Assembly (NCBI RefSeq): GCF_028009165.1
Contig: NC_079242.1
Span: forward strand, 4,650,001-4,714,000
DNA length: 64,000 bases
Source: Akanthomyces muscarius
Lineage: Eukaryota > Ascomycota > Sordariomycetes > Hypocreales > Cordycipitaceae
Direction: 5' to 3'
The stretch's first letter is position 1. Each line of letters begins with the position of its first letter. The notes beneath the pieces were generated by a model. It was not told the DNA's origin. It was given only the letters and a program-made list of their open reading frames with translations, and ran no database searches. The translations under genes and the position numbers were made by a program. Below, in pieces: positions 54,621 through 64,000 of the stretch.

Positions 54621-55841
54621 TTATCTAGTCTTTTTCTTATCACCAGCAGAAACTGATGTGCGCAGTATCTTGTTTCTGTTCTCCATCAACGTAACAGCTG
54701 CTGCGCCAGGACCAAATCCTATGGCCAACCATAGAACTCTGCTGGTAGCGATAGAGAAATGATTGGCCCCATTTTCAGGTTGTTGCTGCACAGCGGATTG
54801 ATTCTTGTTCCACGCCCAGGCACCTAGTGCCAAGGTAGAAATGACCTCATTCGCGGTCATAAAGATGGACACACCGAGCGGGATTGTCTCTGCCTTGGAA
54901 CTAGAGCTTCGCCAAATAGACGCCACCGGCCACAACGCGCCGGTAGATAGGGATTTGAAAAGATGCACGCTCAGCAACCCAGGCGCGACATAAGTCAGCA
55001 GTATGGCCGACGAAAGAAGTATATGAGGACCTGCGGCGGTCCAGAAAGCGGCGGAAAATATCCAATTCGCCAGCAAGTCATACGTCGCAACATCAGCACT
55101 GTTTCGGCTGCTGCCACGACTAACAGACCACGTAGGCTGTGCTATCCAGCGAAGCGAGGCGTGCACGACGGCCAGAAGGACTGGGTGAAAGAGGCGGATC
55201 AGTATCCACGTCTGCTGGGAGATTAAAGCATTCGCTGCACTTGGTGGGCAGGCGAGCATAAGCAGTGAAGGAATCAGAGTCGTCAAGATGAAAGACAGCG
55301 ACAGGATTTTAAGGTCCGCCACTGACTCTGGCGAAGTCAAACGTCCTGACACCAACGAATCGGCGGGTTTCTCGGGCGCCGAGTACAGCACTAGGTTCGC
55401 CACACACCAAGCTGGAAGTCCAACAGCGACCGAGGCAAATTCCATGACGAGACCCCATGCCACATATGAGTACCTTGCCTGCCAAGACGGTCTTTGGCGA
55501 GCAGACATTCTCTCGTGGCTGTCGAGCAGAATCAGCATCCACGACGCCATCCAGAGTCCGAAGAAGTGGGATCCTTGAAAGAAAAGGCTTGTATTTCGCA
55601 CGTCAAGAATGGCCGAGAAAACAGTGATCATGATGGAAAAGTCGAGATCCAGCGGCCAAAGCCCTGTCCATATGATTTTGAGTGGTGTGTCAGTGCCTGC
55701 CAGCACCGGCCTGGGCGAGGTGATGTTGTCGAGCATCTTTTTGGCCGTGCCATTCTGCAACAAAACAACATGTGTGGCAAGAAAAGCCACGACGGAGAGG
55801 ATGGCCAATGCCAGGGGTGCTTTGGTCCAGGTGGTGCTCAT
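54621..55841 (-). CDS. Multi-pass membrane protein, function unknown
   Basis: Single exon, 406 residues from the ATG at 55841; the frame is open 44 codons upstream, but the ATG at 55841 begins directly before the first membrane segment. About eight hydrophobic segments are present (LALAILSVVAFLATHVVLL, FFGLWMASWMLILL, LSLSFILTTLIPSLLMLAC, ILIRLFHPVLLAVVHA, AAGPHILLSSAILLTYVAPGL, AIGFGPGAAAVTLM). The layout, with LWPLDLDFSIMITVFSAI and a conserved Trp/Asp/Glu pattern in loops, is reminiscent of fungal integral-membrane enzymes such as the small membrane terpene cyclases of meroterpenoid pathways. I cannot assign it to that family. It is divergently paired with the DUF2306-like gene at 56348 over a duplicated promoter. 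Confidence 0.7.
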   Translation of the reverse strand: MSTTWTKAPLALAILSVVAFLATHVVLLQNGTAKKMLDNITSPRPVLAGTDTPLKIIWTGLWPLDLDFSIMITVFSAILDVRNTSLFFQGSHFFGLWMASWMLILLDSHERMSARQRPSWQARYSYVAWGLVMEFASVAVGLPAWCVANLVLYSAPEKPADSLVSGRLTSPESVADLKILSLSFILTTLIPSLLMLACPPSAANALISQQTWILIRLFHPVLLAVVHASLRWIAQPTWSVSRGSSRNSADVATYDLLANWIFSAAFWTAAGPHILLSSAILLTYVAPGLLSVHLFKSLSTGALWPVASIWRSSSSKAETIPLGVSIFMTANEVISTLALGAWAWNKNQSAVQQQPENGANHFSIATSRVLWLAIGFGPGAAAVTLMENRNKILRTSVSAGDKKKTR

Positions 55842-56347
55842 TCTACTTACTGCGAGCTGACACTGGTGGTTGGAAAGTATACGGAACGTTGCCGCTGCAC
55901 TGTTTCCGTACAGTAAAATACAAAAATTCCCTGTCGGCGATGGGAAAAAGTAGTCTGATAAATACCCCACCAAGCCGAGTTGAAGCGCCGTGTGTGCGTG
56001 CCGAATGATGGCCCGGAGATTGTTGACGCAACTAAAACGATTGGACGTTGCCGAGGGCTATGCAGGACGCGGAGCGGGCCGATCTTAGACTTCTGATTAA
56101 TACTCCCACTAGCGGAGTTGAAGCGCCGCGCTTGTCTGCCGAACAATGGTCCGGAGATTGTTGACGTGACTATTAATTAAATGATCAGAGGTTGCCGAGG
56201 GCAGGCACGGGCGCGGAGCGGGGCCGCATCACACTGTCCGATCGCCGGCTATGTGAAGACTACAATAACTGGTTCCTGTTACTGCCATGGTTCAAACATC
56301 TCGTCGTCTCCCTTTTTGCTTTTCTATTCGCTGTGGTAATTATAGAT
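55842..56347. other. Shared divergent promoter of the two membrane-protein genes
   Basis: The 500-bp gap is occupied mainly by a two-copy tandem duplication (55957-56227). No independent gene is seen. Confidence 0.6.
55957..56227. repeat. Tandem duplication in a divergent promoter, period 138 bp
   Basis: The two diverged copies (about 55957-56085 and 56095-56227) share GATAAATAC/GATTAATAC, GAGTTGAAGCGCCG, CCGGAGATTGTTGACG, GTTGCCGAGGGC and GCGGAGCGGG. Each contains GCCGAGTTGAAGC-like and CGGAG words that might be factor-binding sites. Differences are mostly C/T and G/A, as in old or mildly RIP-affected repeats. Confidence 0.85.
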
Positions 56348-57270
56348 ATGGCTACAGCTTCACGTCCACCTGTGCAGATCTCGCCATGGATTGGTCTCCC
56401 GCTCAGTATATGGATGCTTGTCATCGCTGCGATGACCTTTACCAACCTCCCTTACGGTGACGGAGTAAATTGGCCGGTGCTGACAAGCTTCCGCGATCCT
56501 AGGGTAAGCTACCGCCGCTATATGCCACACGTAAAACTTGAGACATTAATAACTCTGCTTCCATGTAGTCGACCCTAAATATTCTTAATCATCGCTCTAA
56601 GACTACACCTGATTGGCTCTACAAAGGTGCAAAAGGCGCATCAGCAATCTTATGGAGTATCTTGATCCCGGCGCAGCACAGTGCATCGCTTCGACGTCGT
56701 TGGCCCAACTTCCACCGCCGCAGTGGGTACATTGTCATCCTGCTGTCGATTGAGCTCGCGATAGCTGGATTCTACATGTCGAGTCAAGGACTGGTCACAA
56801 CCCACAGCAACTGGTATCACATCCATACCCTCTACAACGCCAAAATTCCGCTTCCCCTTTTCTGGTGGCCCACATTTGACGTTGCCATTGCTATTCTCGG
56901 CGTCTTCTACTTTCTCAGCCTCTACAAGCTCTACATCTCCATTCGGAGCAAAAGGGTCGAGGCGCATCGACGTTGGGCCGTCTTTCACAGCATGACGGGA
57001 TATGCCATCTCAATTGAGCGACTTATCGCAAGCCTGGTGCTGGGACTTGGGTGGACTCTACACAGCCTGCCTGAGCATGTGCAGAGTGACTGGCTACGAC
57101 TGCCGCGTGACATCAGCGGGAAGCTCGAGGTAGAAGTGTCTGCTCTTGCTTGGACATTGACTGCTGCCGGCAGCGCTGTGGCTCTTTGGACCTATACAGA
57201 GTGGACAAGAGCTGGCTTGTTGAGACGGCAGCGCGATTCAGCTTATAGCTCGGCTAAAAAGATTGACTAG
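56348..57270 (+). CDS. DUF2306-like membrane protein (5' end uncertain)
   Basis: Two exons, 56348-56503 and 56569-57270, with a 65-bp intron (donor GTAAGC, acceptor CATGTAG) give at least 285 residues. Features are a Pro/Trp-containing membrane segment (PLSIWMLVIAAMTF), FHRRSGYIVILLSIELAIAGFYMSS, a PLFWWPTFDVAIAILGVFYFLSLYKLYISI segment, and HRRWAVFHSMTGYAISIERLIASLVLGLG, the His-Arg-Trp and Ser-x-x-Gly pattern of DUF2306 proteins, whose role is unknown. The first in-frame ATG is at 56348. The frame is open upstream to 56192 and includes a likely membrane segment (HLVVSLFAFLFAVVIIDM), so the real start may be a missing 5' exon or a non-ATG codon in the duplicated promoter. Confidence 0.65.
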
Positions 57271-58084
57271 CATTCCTTCTCAAAATACACAGGGAGGCGC
57301 CCTCAATACCCTTTATTGCAGCAGCCAGATCAAGTAGTTTGACCCTAGTAATGCTGGTGCTCCTGGGGCTGCTGATGGCACATGGTTTAAGATCAAATAC
57401 ACTTGACAGCTGGGGTAAGAAAACTATGCATTGCTGCCCCTCCTGCGTCTTCATACTAACAAAAAAGAATTCCTGATGAGCAATGACAAAACAGTCTGCG
57501 ATAAGAATTATAATAGTGGTCAGGGACCCTGGGGACTCGATGTGGCCGACTTTGCTCACAAATTTGACAAGGCGGGAGGCAAGTATGATCTGGTTCTGAG
57601 AAATTAATGCTTCAGTACTAGCATACCCAAGCGGTCAAATACAACAAAAGGCAGGGCTACTTGCACATTCAGTGGTTGATAGGCGAGCTCATATAGACAA
57701 GTGCTACCTTTTTATTGACTTGTCTCGTGTATATCCGTATTTCCTTGTACGAACAGCGTTGCTACTTGAGAGATTAGAAGCTAGAAATGGACACTTTACC
57801 CTTAAAATTAGATAGCAAACTTACTACGGGGTTTTTTTTTTTAAAGCCTATTCATATGGTTCAGGGTCTTCAATAGAGCAGAGCGTGGTACAGCTTGAAC
57901 CTGTGACATTTTGTGGCAGAATATATACAGACATGGACAATGCCCTGATACATACGGCCATAGGCAGTAGAATACACCGCGTCCCGTTTGCTCCGCTGAA
58001 GTTAAGCTACTGACCGGCAGATTAGTAGTTGGGTCGGTGACGACCAGCGAACACCGGCTGCTGTATGTTTCATTTTTGCCTTTT
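57271..58084. other. Gap before the AT-rich block
   Basis: No supported gene. Sequence composition drifts toward AT. A T-run at 57832-57842 and a minus-strand 83-codon frame (57841-58092) without features are all I see. Confidence 0.5.
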
Positions 58085-60790
58085 TTGTGCAATTTCTGCC
58101 GTCGTTTTATTAGAGTTATTATAGGTTAGTTTAGAGTATATATATAGTTAATTAGTAAGTTACTTAAATAAGTAAGTCACTTATATTCTCTAACTTTTTA
58201 GTCTTTAACTATTAATAACTTAACTATAATATAAAAGAATATCTAAAATTAATTAAAATCCTCTTTTTTACTAATTTTTATATTTATAATATAAATATAT
58301 ATATTATAACTAATTTAACTATATTTATTATATTACTAACTATATATTTTAACTTTTATTTTATAATAACTATAAGTTTATCTTTTATCTTTTATTTAAA
58401 TATTTTTTAATATTTATAACTTTAATAAAACTAGGTTTTTAATAGGTTTTACTATAATACGTATAGTTAATATAAACTTTAATTAAGTTAAAAAATAAAA
58501 GTAATATAATTTAATAATAAAAAATAAATTATTATAATTTAAATAGTAAATTCTTTAAGCTTAATAGTACTACTATATATTATAATTAAAAGCTAAATTT
58601 ACTTTATATTTTAATATAGAAATAAATAACTACTTTTAAATTAGTATATTAATATAAGTTTAAATAGTTAGATAATAAATAAAATTAATATAAACTAAAT
58701 TAAGTATTTTAATAAATATATTAAAGATTAAAAAAAAGATAGTTATTACTTTTTAATTTTAAATAATTATAAAAGTTATTATTTAATTATATTTAAGCTT
58801 TTTTAGTAAAAAGAAAATTATTATCTTTTATATACTTATATATTCTTCTTATATATTCTAACTTTTAAATATTAGCTATTTTAATTTACTTAAAAAGACT
58901 TATATATAATAAATTAAAGATCTTATAAAAGCTAATATTATATATATTATATATATTATAAAAAAAAACTTCTTTTTTATATTTTATAATATTTTTAATA
59001 AGTTTTTTACTAAAAGAATATCTAAAATAGTTTTTAAAATATTAAAATTACCTTTTTTAATTTTAAAAAGGTTATTTTTATTTTAAAACTTAAGTTTATA
59101 ATATTAATATAATTCTAAGAATATAAACACTAAGTAAAACTATATACTAACTTATAGAAATATTCTATATACTCTAATATTAAGATATTACTTTTATAAG
59201 AGTTATATACTAAATATTAGTATAATAAAAGGCGTCTTTAAGTAATTAATTATAATCTTTAAGAATTAAGTTAATTTAAGTTAAGTTACTCTATATAGGT
59301 TAAATTCGCGTCTTATACGTTATAGTGGGGGCCTTAATAATAAGTTATTATTATAGGTTAAAAGAGAATACCTAGAAGGGCAATTCCTGCCCGTAAATAT
59401 AGGGCTTTATAATTAATTAATCGTAGTATTTTAAAAATATATTATATTAAGGGAAAAAAGGTTAAAATTCTACTACCTACTATAAGGTATTAGGCTTTTA
59501 TAGTTATAATATAAGGGCAGTATAGTGTGTATATATTAAGTATATTATCTAGTATTATATTAAGTTTTTTAAACTTATATTTAAAATTAGTTAGGTTTTA
59601 AGTTTTTTAGATACTAAATATTATAACTAAAATAATTTTATAGTTTTTAATTTTAAAAAATAAATTATTAATTACTTAAATAGCTTTTTAACTAAAAGTC
59701 TTAATATACTTAATAGTTTTAAAAAAAGTATAATAACTATTATATATAAAGTTACTCTTTTATATATATAAATATATACCTTTAAAGTTATAAATAAGCT
59801 ATTTAGTTAGTACTAATAAGCTAAAAAGACTAAACTATAAACTAAAAAATCTCTTTTTATATAAAATATAAGAGATTTAAAAGAGTAAATAAATATAAAT
59901 AGTTAAATAAAAGATAGAATATAAATTTATAATAATTAAAAGATAAAAGTTAAAATATTTAGTTAGTAATATAGTATATATAATTAAATAAGATAAAATA
60001 TATATACTTATATTATAAATATAAAAACTAGTAAAAAAGAGGATTTTAATTAGTTTTAAATATTCTTTTATATTATAGTTAAATTATTAATAATTAAAAG
60101 GTAAAATATTAAGTAAAGTAGCTTATTTACTTATTTAGCTTACTTACTTATTAATTATATTATATTTTTTATATTAGTATAATAAAAAGGAAAGCTTTAT
60201 AAATTTAGCTAAAAAAAACATATTTTATTATAACTCTTTCTTTTATATTAGTAAGTTCTTTTAAATTAATAATATAATCTTATTATAATATTTAGCTAAT
60301 ATATTACACTTATATAGTTAAATATAGTATATTATAAATTAAAGTAGCTTACTTATAATTTAATTTAATATTTTTTAATAGCTTTAAAGGTAAAAATAAT
60401 TCTTACTTTTTTAATATATTTTCTATTAGTTATTATTAAGTAATATATATACTAAGGTAGAAGTTAGTAAAACATAGTATAGTGGCCCGCTCACTTATCT
60501 GGCCCGCTCGCTTATTAGCCACGTTAGCTAGTAGTTATAAGAATAAAAATAATATATAATTAAATTAAAATAAAATAAATTAAAATAAGCTAAACTAAAT
60601 CCTAAGAAGTAGGACTACTATAATTTAGTTTTAAGCTATTATTATAGTATAATAGAGAACTAGGAATAGAAAAAAAAGCTACTAATGGAAGAGTAAGGTA
60701 GGTAAATCTTATAATACACTTAATAAATAGTGTGAAGTAAGTATATAATAGCAGCTAGAAGGTAACAGCGAGTTAAACTTGGTGGTTTTG
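58085..60790. repeat. AT-rich, probably RIP-degraded block
   Basis: For about 2.7 kb the sequence is almost only A and T, with strong TA, AAT and TTA bias, no frame of any length and a few small GC islands (59305-59400 and 60480-60535). This is typical of transposon DNA destroyed by repeat-induced point mutation in ascomycetes. It separates the membrane-protein pair from the Zn2Cys6 gene. An inverted-repeat element occupies its core. Confidence 0.85.
58140..60165. mobile_element. Degraded element with long terminal inverted repeats (about 260 bp)
   Basis: The left arm (about 58140-58400) is recognisable as the reverse complement of the right arm (about 59897-60165). For example the left words TTATTAATAGTTAAAG/..AAAGAATATC, GGATTTTAATTAATTTTAG and TATAAATATAAAAATTAG (read on the minus strand) recur on the plus strand at 60016-60110 as TATAAATATAAAAACTAG, GAGGATTTTAATTAG and ATTCTTTTATATTATAG. 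Mismatches are mainly C/T and G/A. The 1.5-kb interior has no surviving frame. This fits a DNA transposon or large foldback element inactivated by RIP. The family is unknown. Confidence 0.65.
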
Positions 60791-60845
60791 TCTATGGCAG
60801 CTAGACGCGTCTAAAGTGAACGTCTACCAGTAATATTGATTTGGC

Positions 60846-62465
60846 CTAGACTCCTGTAGAAGCCTTTGCCGCCACTACACTTATGCCTGTGCCGTCAAGG
60901 TTAATCTGCCAGTTTGGGAAGCAGCTATAGTATGACCCAGGCAGATTGTGGAAGCTAGTAATTCTCTCAATCTGCGAAGCGATCCAGATCTTCTGTCGCA
61001 TGTCGACCAGGTCACATGTGAAACACGTGTTGAGAGGAGCAAGTAGGAGCCAAGCACCAACTTGTAATGCGGTATGACGGTCAGCCATAGACGGCACAGA
61101 GCCTTCTGCAGCAGGGAACAGGACATTTGCAGGATGAACAAGCGGACCCCTATTTCCCATGAGAAATGGCACCGATGCACAAACCTCATCAATCAGACGT
61201 TGTGCAATACAAGAGTATGCAAGTGGTCCACAGGGAAGGGCAGTTGCTATTACCCACGGATAAGAGCGTATTATATCGTGAGCAAGCACTTGCAGAAGTA
61301 TTCGCAGCGTTCGGAAGCAATTGTAGATGTTCGCTATCCAGACACTCTTGTAGATATCCATGGTCATCCCGTATGTGTGAAAAGCAGTGCGATTTGCTTT
61401 AGACAATTCGCCCGCCTGTTCAGGACGCCACGCATCAGGTATTGCAAACTCCCAGTCCATCAATCCGCGGTCGATTTCCAGCAGAGACACCATTAGTGTG
61501 TTGGCTTGCGCATCGTCAAATAGTGATGGGCGGTCGAGGAATTCCCTTACAGTAGCTTGAACGTTCGCAACGCGTTCAGCGAGATAGTTCAGGAGACCCA
61601 TGGCAGAGTTTGGATGCTGACTCAAACCGCCAACCCAAACATTAGAACAGAAGCCACCGGAAATGTCATTTACAGGAACACACCGTCTAAGGGCCTTTCC
61701 GACAATCTCTGAGTGCACTCCAGCTAGTATCCGCTGGGAGGCCTTGTTTGAAAAATTCTTCTTTCCTCGAAGACTGATTAACTGCAACGCACCGAGCAAA
61801 TGAGTATCTGAAGGTCGACGCTGATCAACCATGGATACAATTTTATCAATGATGTTCAACACCATGACGGCCATTAATGTGTCATCGCTGCAGCAAGCGT
61901 TCGAATCCTGAATCGCGTCGCTGGTCAATCGTAAAGCCTCCCCAAGCATTCTATCCGCCAGATGAAGGCACGATTGAGTCGTTCCCCTGTAGTCAATGAC
62001 ATGCTGACAGACAAACAGAGCAAGAGCGTGGGTAGCTCGCTCTAGAGGGCTGTTGGGACGTGCCATCGCAAATAGCTGTGGAAGAAGCCCCATAAAGCCG
62101 TGCGGGTTTTCCTTGTCGTTTTCTGTTCCGGCGCGGCGGGAGAACAGGACAGCCAGAGCAAAGTGCTCCTGCGTGGCTCCAACGCATGTGAAAGGAGACA
62201 CTAGGCTTGTCCAGGTCGTCTGCGAGTTCGGAGGTAACGCGAGCGTCTCTTGCGGAGCAGACTCTATTACCTGTCGTCGTCGTCGATCAGACTTCGTTCG
62301 TATTGCCCTCGTTTCGTCACGGAAGATGATGCTGAGAACGTCTGGATATTCGCATTTCTGCCTTTTCCGTACGCACTGAGCACAGGCAGGCAAGCTTTGA
62401 TCACACTTTTTATGCACTTTCTTGCAGTTTTGACAGCCGAAAGAAGGTTTACCAGTATTGACCAT
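60846..62465 (-). CDS. Zn2Cys6 fungal transcription factor
   Basis: Single exon, 539 residues from the ATG at 62465; the frame is open 16 codons upstream only through a GTG. The N-terminal zinc cluster at about residues 11-38 follows C-x2-C-x6-C-x6-C-x2-C-x6-C (CQNCKKVHKKCDQ then ACAQCVRKRQKC), with the usual EYPD after it. A short basic segment (TKSDRRRRQ) and a long helical middle region follow (about 100-500; for example FMGLLPQLFAMARPNS, LMAVMVLNIIDKIVSM and DRGLMDWEFAIPDAWRP), typical of the C-terminal regulatory domain of these factors. Such proteins are nuclear and bind CGG-type sites. Its target is unknown; it borders the AT-rich block and might control nearby genes, which is not shown. 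Confidence 0.88.
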   Translation of the reverse strand: MVNTGKPSFGCQNCKKVHKKCDQSLPACAQCVRKRQKCEYPDVLSIIFRDETRAIRTKSDRRRRQVIESAPQETLALPPNSQTTWTSLVSPFTCVGATQEHFALAVLFSRRAGTENDKENPHGFMGLLPQLFAMARPNSPLERATHALALFVCQHVIDYRGTTQSCLHLADRMLGEALRLTSDAIQDSNACCSDDTLMAVMVLNIIDKIVSMVDQRRPSDTHLLGALQLISLRGKKNFSNKASQRILAGVHSEIVGKALRRCVPVNDISGGFCSNVWVGGLSQHPNSAMGLLNYLAERVANVQATVREFLDRPSLFDDAQANTLMVSLLEIDRGLMDWEFAIPDAWRPEQAGELSKANRTAFHTYGMTMDIYKSVWIANIYNCFRTLRILLQVLAHDIIRSYPWVIATALPCGPLAYSCIAQRLIDEVCASVPFLMGNRGPLVHPANVLFPAAEGSVPSMADRHTALQVGAWLLLAPLNTCFTCDLVDMRQKIWIASQIERITSFHNLPGSYYSCFPNWQINLDGTGISVVAAKASTGV

Positions 62466-63276
62466 GTTTTGGGGACGATATGTTACGAGCCAAAGGCCGC
62501 CTCGATCGGCCACCCTGGAAACAGGCCCTTTCTACGGTAGAACTACGGCAGTTGGTCACTACCTGTTCGGGAATGAGTGGGTCACTAACGGGAATAAGAA
62601 TCAATGAAGAGATGGAGGAAGCATATAAAGGTTCACTATCTCCAAAGCCTAGTTCAGTTAAGATCTTTAGTACTTAATCTAAGCAATTAGGCATCTTCTA
62701 ACGAGAGACTACTTGTTCATCACTGCTTTTGTCACCCTATGACTTGCAAGCCAGCTGTCCTACTACCTCGGATAGCAAATGCCATAATATAAGATACCTT
62801 CTGCCTATTATAACATTGTTACCTATTACAACGTTAGTGCCTATCGACGTACTATATTAAGGGCTCATTAAACCCATCTTCTAGACAGAGAGTTAAGTAC
62901 TACGCGTCGTCTTTGGATGCATTTTCCTGACCGACACCGACAGTGACAGCACTGAACAAACCTATTTAGTGCCAGTCACTTCGTTGCACAATACTGCACA
63001 GCCATGCTCCAAAAACCCCAGAAGTCTAGAAATCGGTCAACGAATACACGATCGTTGAGCTGCCAGAGTCATAATCTGCTGCCTATGTTACAGAACTGGG
63101 GAAATGAGTTCTCCAAAAATCAGGCCCGTAAGTAGGGTCGTCGCAGCGTGGCTGGAGGAGGGCGAGTAGTCAACAGATTTTTCAAGAATTCCTTTTTCCT
63201 ACGATTCCGCAATAAGGCATCTCTACACACCCAGTGGAACATAAGCCCGAGGCTCGAAGAACATCTGGGCCACGCT

Positions 63277-63547
63277 ATTCCATTACATTAATAATCTTTT
63301 TGATCATGTCAATCGTCGTCATGCACCATGCCCAAAATGGCGATCCATGCGCTCGCGTTCCTGCTTAACTGCGCGGATACGTGATTGGCTTACCAGGATT
63401 AATGTTCCTGCTTCCCCAATCACAGCTTCGCCTACAAAACCTATTACATTAATCATCTCTGATCATGTTCGTCGTCGTCATGCACTATGCCCAAGACGGC
63501 GATCCATGCGCTCGTGTTTCTGCTTACGTACGCGGATAAGGGATTAG
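63277..63547. repeat. Two-copy direct repeat, period about 160 bp
   Basis: Both copies have CATTACATTAAT.ATCT, TGATCATGT, CGTCGTCATGCA, ATGCCCAA, GGCGATCCATGCGCTCG and GCGGATA, starting at about 63277 and 63441. They are about 85 percent alike, judged by eye over the shared 105 bases. Confidence 0.8.
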
Positions 63548-63689
63548 ACCCACGCAATGCCACACGCGAGGCTAGCTAAGGTATCGCTTTCCTCGACTGA
63601 AGACTAATCACTCTCCTATGCCAATCCCTCCGGGTCAATTCTAGCTCGAGCAGTGCCGCGCTACGAGGCTGACAGGTCTACCTTCGCGT

Positions 63690-63820
63690 GCCCGACATTT
63701 TACAAGTTATACTTGGGCAACAGGGTGCTCAGATGCTAGCTTCGACTGCGCCTACCTAATATTCTACATACGGTCATTCTTGCGCAGCATGCTCAGATGC
63801 CGGTTTTGAATGCGCCTAGC
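63690..63820. repeat. Tandem repeat, period about 65 bp, upstream of the partial gene
   Basis: Copies at about 63691-63755 and 63756-63820 share ACATTTTACA/ATATTCTACA, GGTGCTCAGATGC/CATGCTCAGATGC and ACTGCGCCTA/AATGCGCCTA. A weaker third copy may precede them (about 63625-63690). Confidence 0.7.
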
Positions 63821-63837
63821 ATGTTCTTGATGACAAG

Positions 63838-63843
63838 TATAAA
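63838..63843 (+). promoter_or_regulatory. TATA box of the partial gene at the window end
   Basis: TATAAA lies 130 bases before the ATG at 63968, followed by a pyrimidine- and A-rich leader (CTATCACAAGATC, CTTATCTTCTACT). Confidence 0.5.
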
Positions 63844-63967
63844 TGTTCTCTATCTGCTGTACATTAGTCTCAATAGCAATCATCCTACTTTCAATCATTA
63901 CTAATCTAAGTTCCTTGTTCTATAACTCTCTATCACAAGATCAAGCATCTTAGCCTTATCTTCTACT

Positions 63968-64000
63968 ATGTCGAATCCCTTCCAGCACTGTGACAACAGT
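63968..64000 (+). CDS. Start of an unidentified gene (truncated by the window)
   Basis: The ATG at 63968 gives MSNPFQHCDNS before the window ends. It follows a TATA box and a typical leader, so it is likely a real start, but the product cannot be identified from eleven residues. Confidence 0.4.
   Translation, partial: MSNPFQHCDNS

Larger units (their letters stand above)
62466..63967. other. Gap upstream of the Zn2Cys6 gene and of a gene leaving the window
   Basis: No complete gene is supported. It contains the Zn2Cys6 gene leader and, from about 63277, two sets of repeats. Frame fragments such as 63347-63547 are made from these repeats. Confidence 0.5.

Overview
The window comes from the nuclear genome of a filamentous ascomycete, most likely a sordariomycete of the order Hypocreales. 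The evidence is short introns (about 49-77 bp) with GT...AG ends and CTAAC/CTAAT-like branch sites, GC-rich exons, pyrimidine-rich leaders, fungal-type F-box/ankyrin and Zn2Cys6 proteins, and an AT-saturated block typical of repeat-induced point mutation (RIP). The order is inferred from protein style only. No tRNA, rRNA or CRISPR array was found.

Positions 1-38100 are mostly a core arm. It begins with a secreted intradiol dioxygenase (525-1879) and a large membrane protein with the layout of an epsilon-poly-lysine-synthetase-type NRPS (3925-9012). Next come a TOPORS-like RING protein, the kinetochore DASH subunit Spc34, an acidic nuclear-type protein, TAF12, a cytochrome P450, proteasome subunit Rpn3, a Sas2-like MYST acetyltransferase, an orphan multi-pass membrane protein, a mitochondrial methylglutaconyl/enoyl-CoA hydratase and the Ubp2-type deubiquitinase. 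These are mostly housekeeping genes for chromosome segregation, transcription, chromatin, protein turnover and leucine catabolism.

From about 38 to 64 kb the window becomes accessory. It holds an ankyrin protein, a broken LysM-chitinase-like fragment, a secreted NucA/NucB-type nuclease whose C-terminal coding is broken, a DUF6924-like small protein, an unnamed fungal-domain relic and a LysM-effector relic. These are followed by a HyuA-DUF917 fusion enzyme, an F-box/ankyrin protein, an F-box gene with an apparent frameshift, and a divergent pair of membrane-protein genes whose shared promoter carries a tandem duplication. Last come a 2.7-kb AT-rich block containing a long inverted repeat, a Zn2Cys6 regulator, and the first codons of a gene leaving the window.

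The most interesting points are: (1) the Pls-like NRPS has lost the phosphopantetheine serine and a recognisable A3 loop but keeps all three beta-helix/membrane modules; (2) the 42-46 kb cluster of nuclease, LysM/chitinase remnants and a possible partner protein, which resembles a decayed killer or competition locus; (3) the degraded inverted-repeat element at about 58.1-60.2 kb; (4) an in-frame, stop-free 102-bp intron (exitron-like) in the orphan membrane protein. All gene models are read by eye; splice sites and functions need transcript and homology checks.
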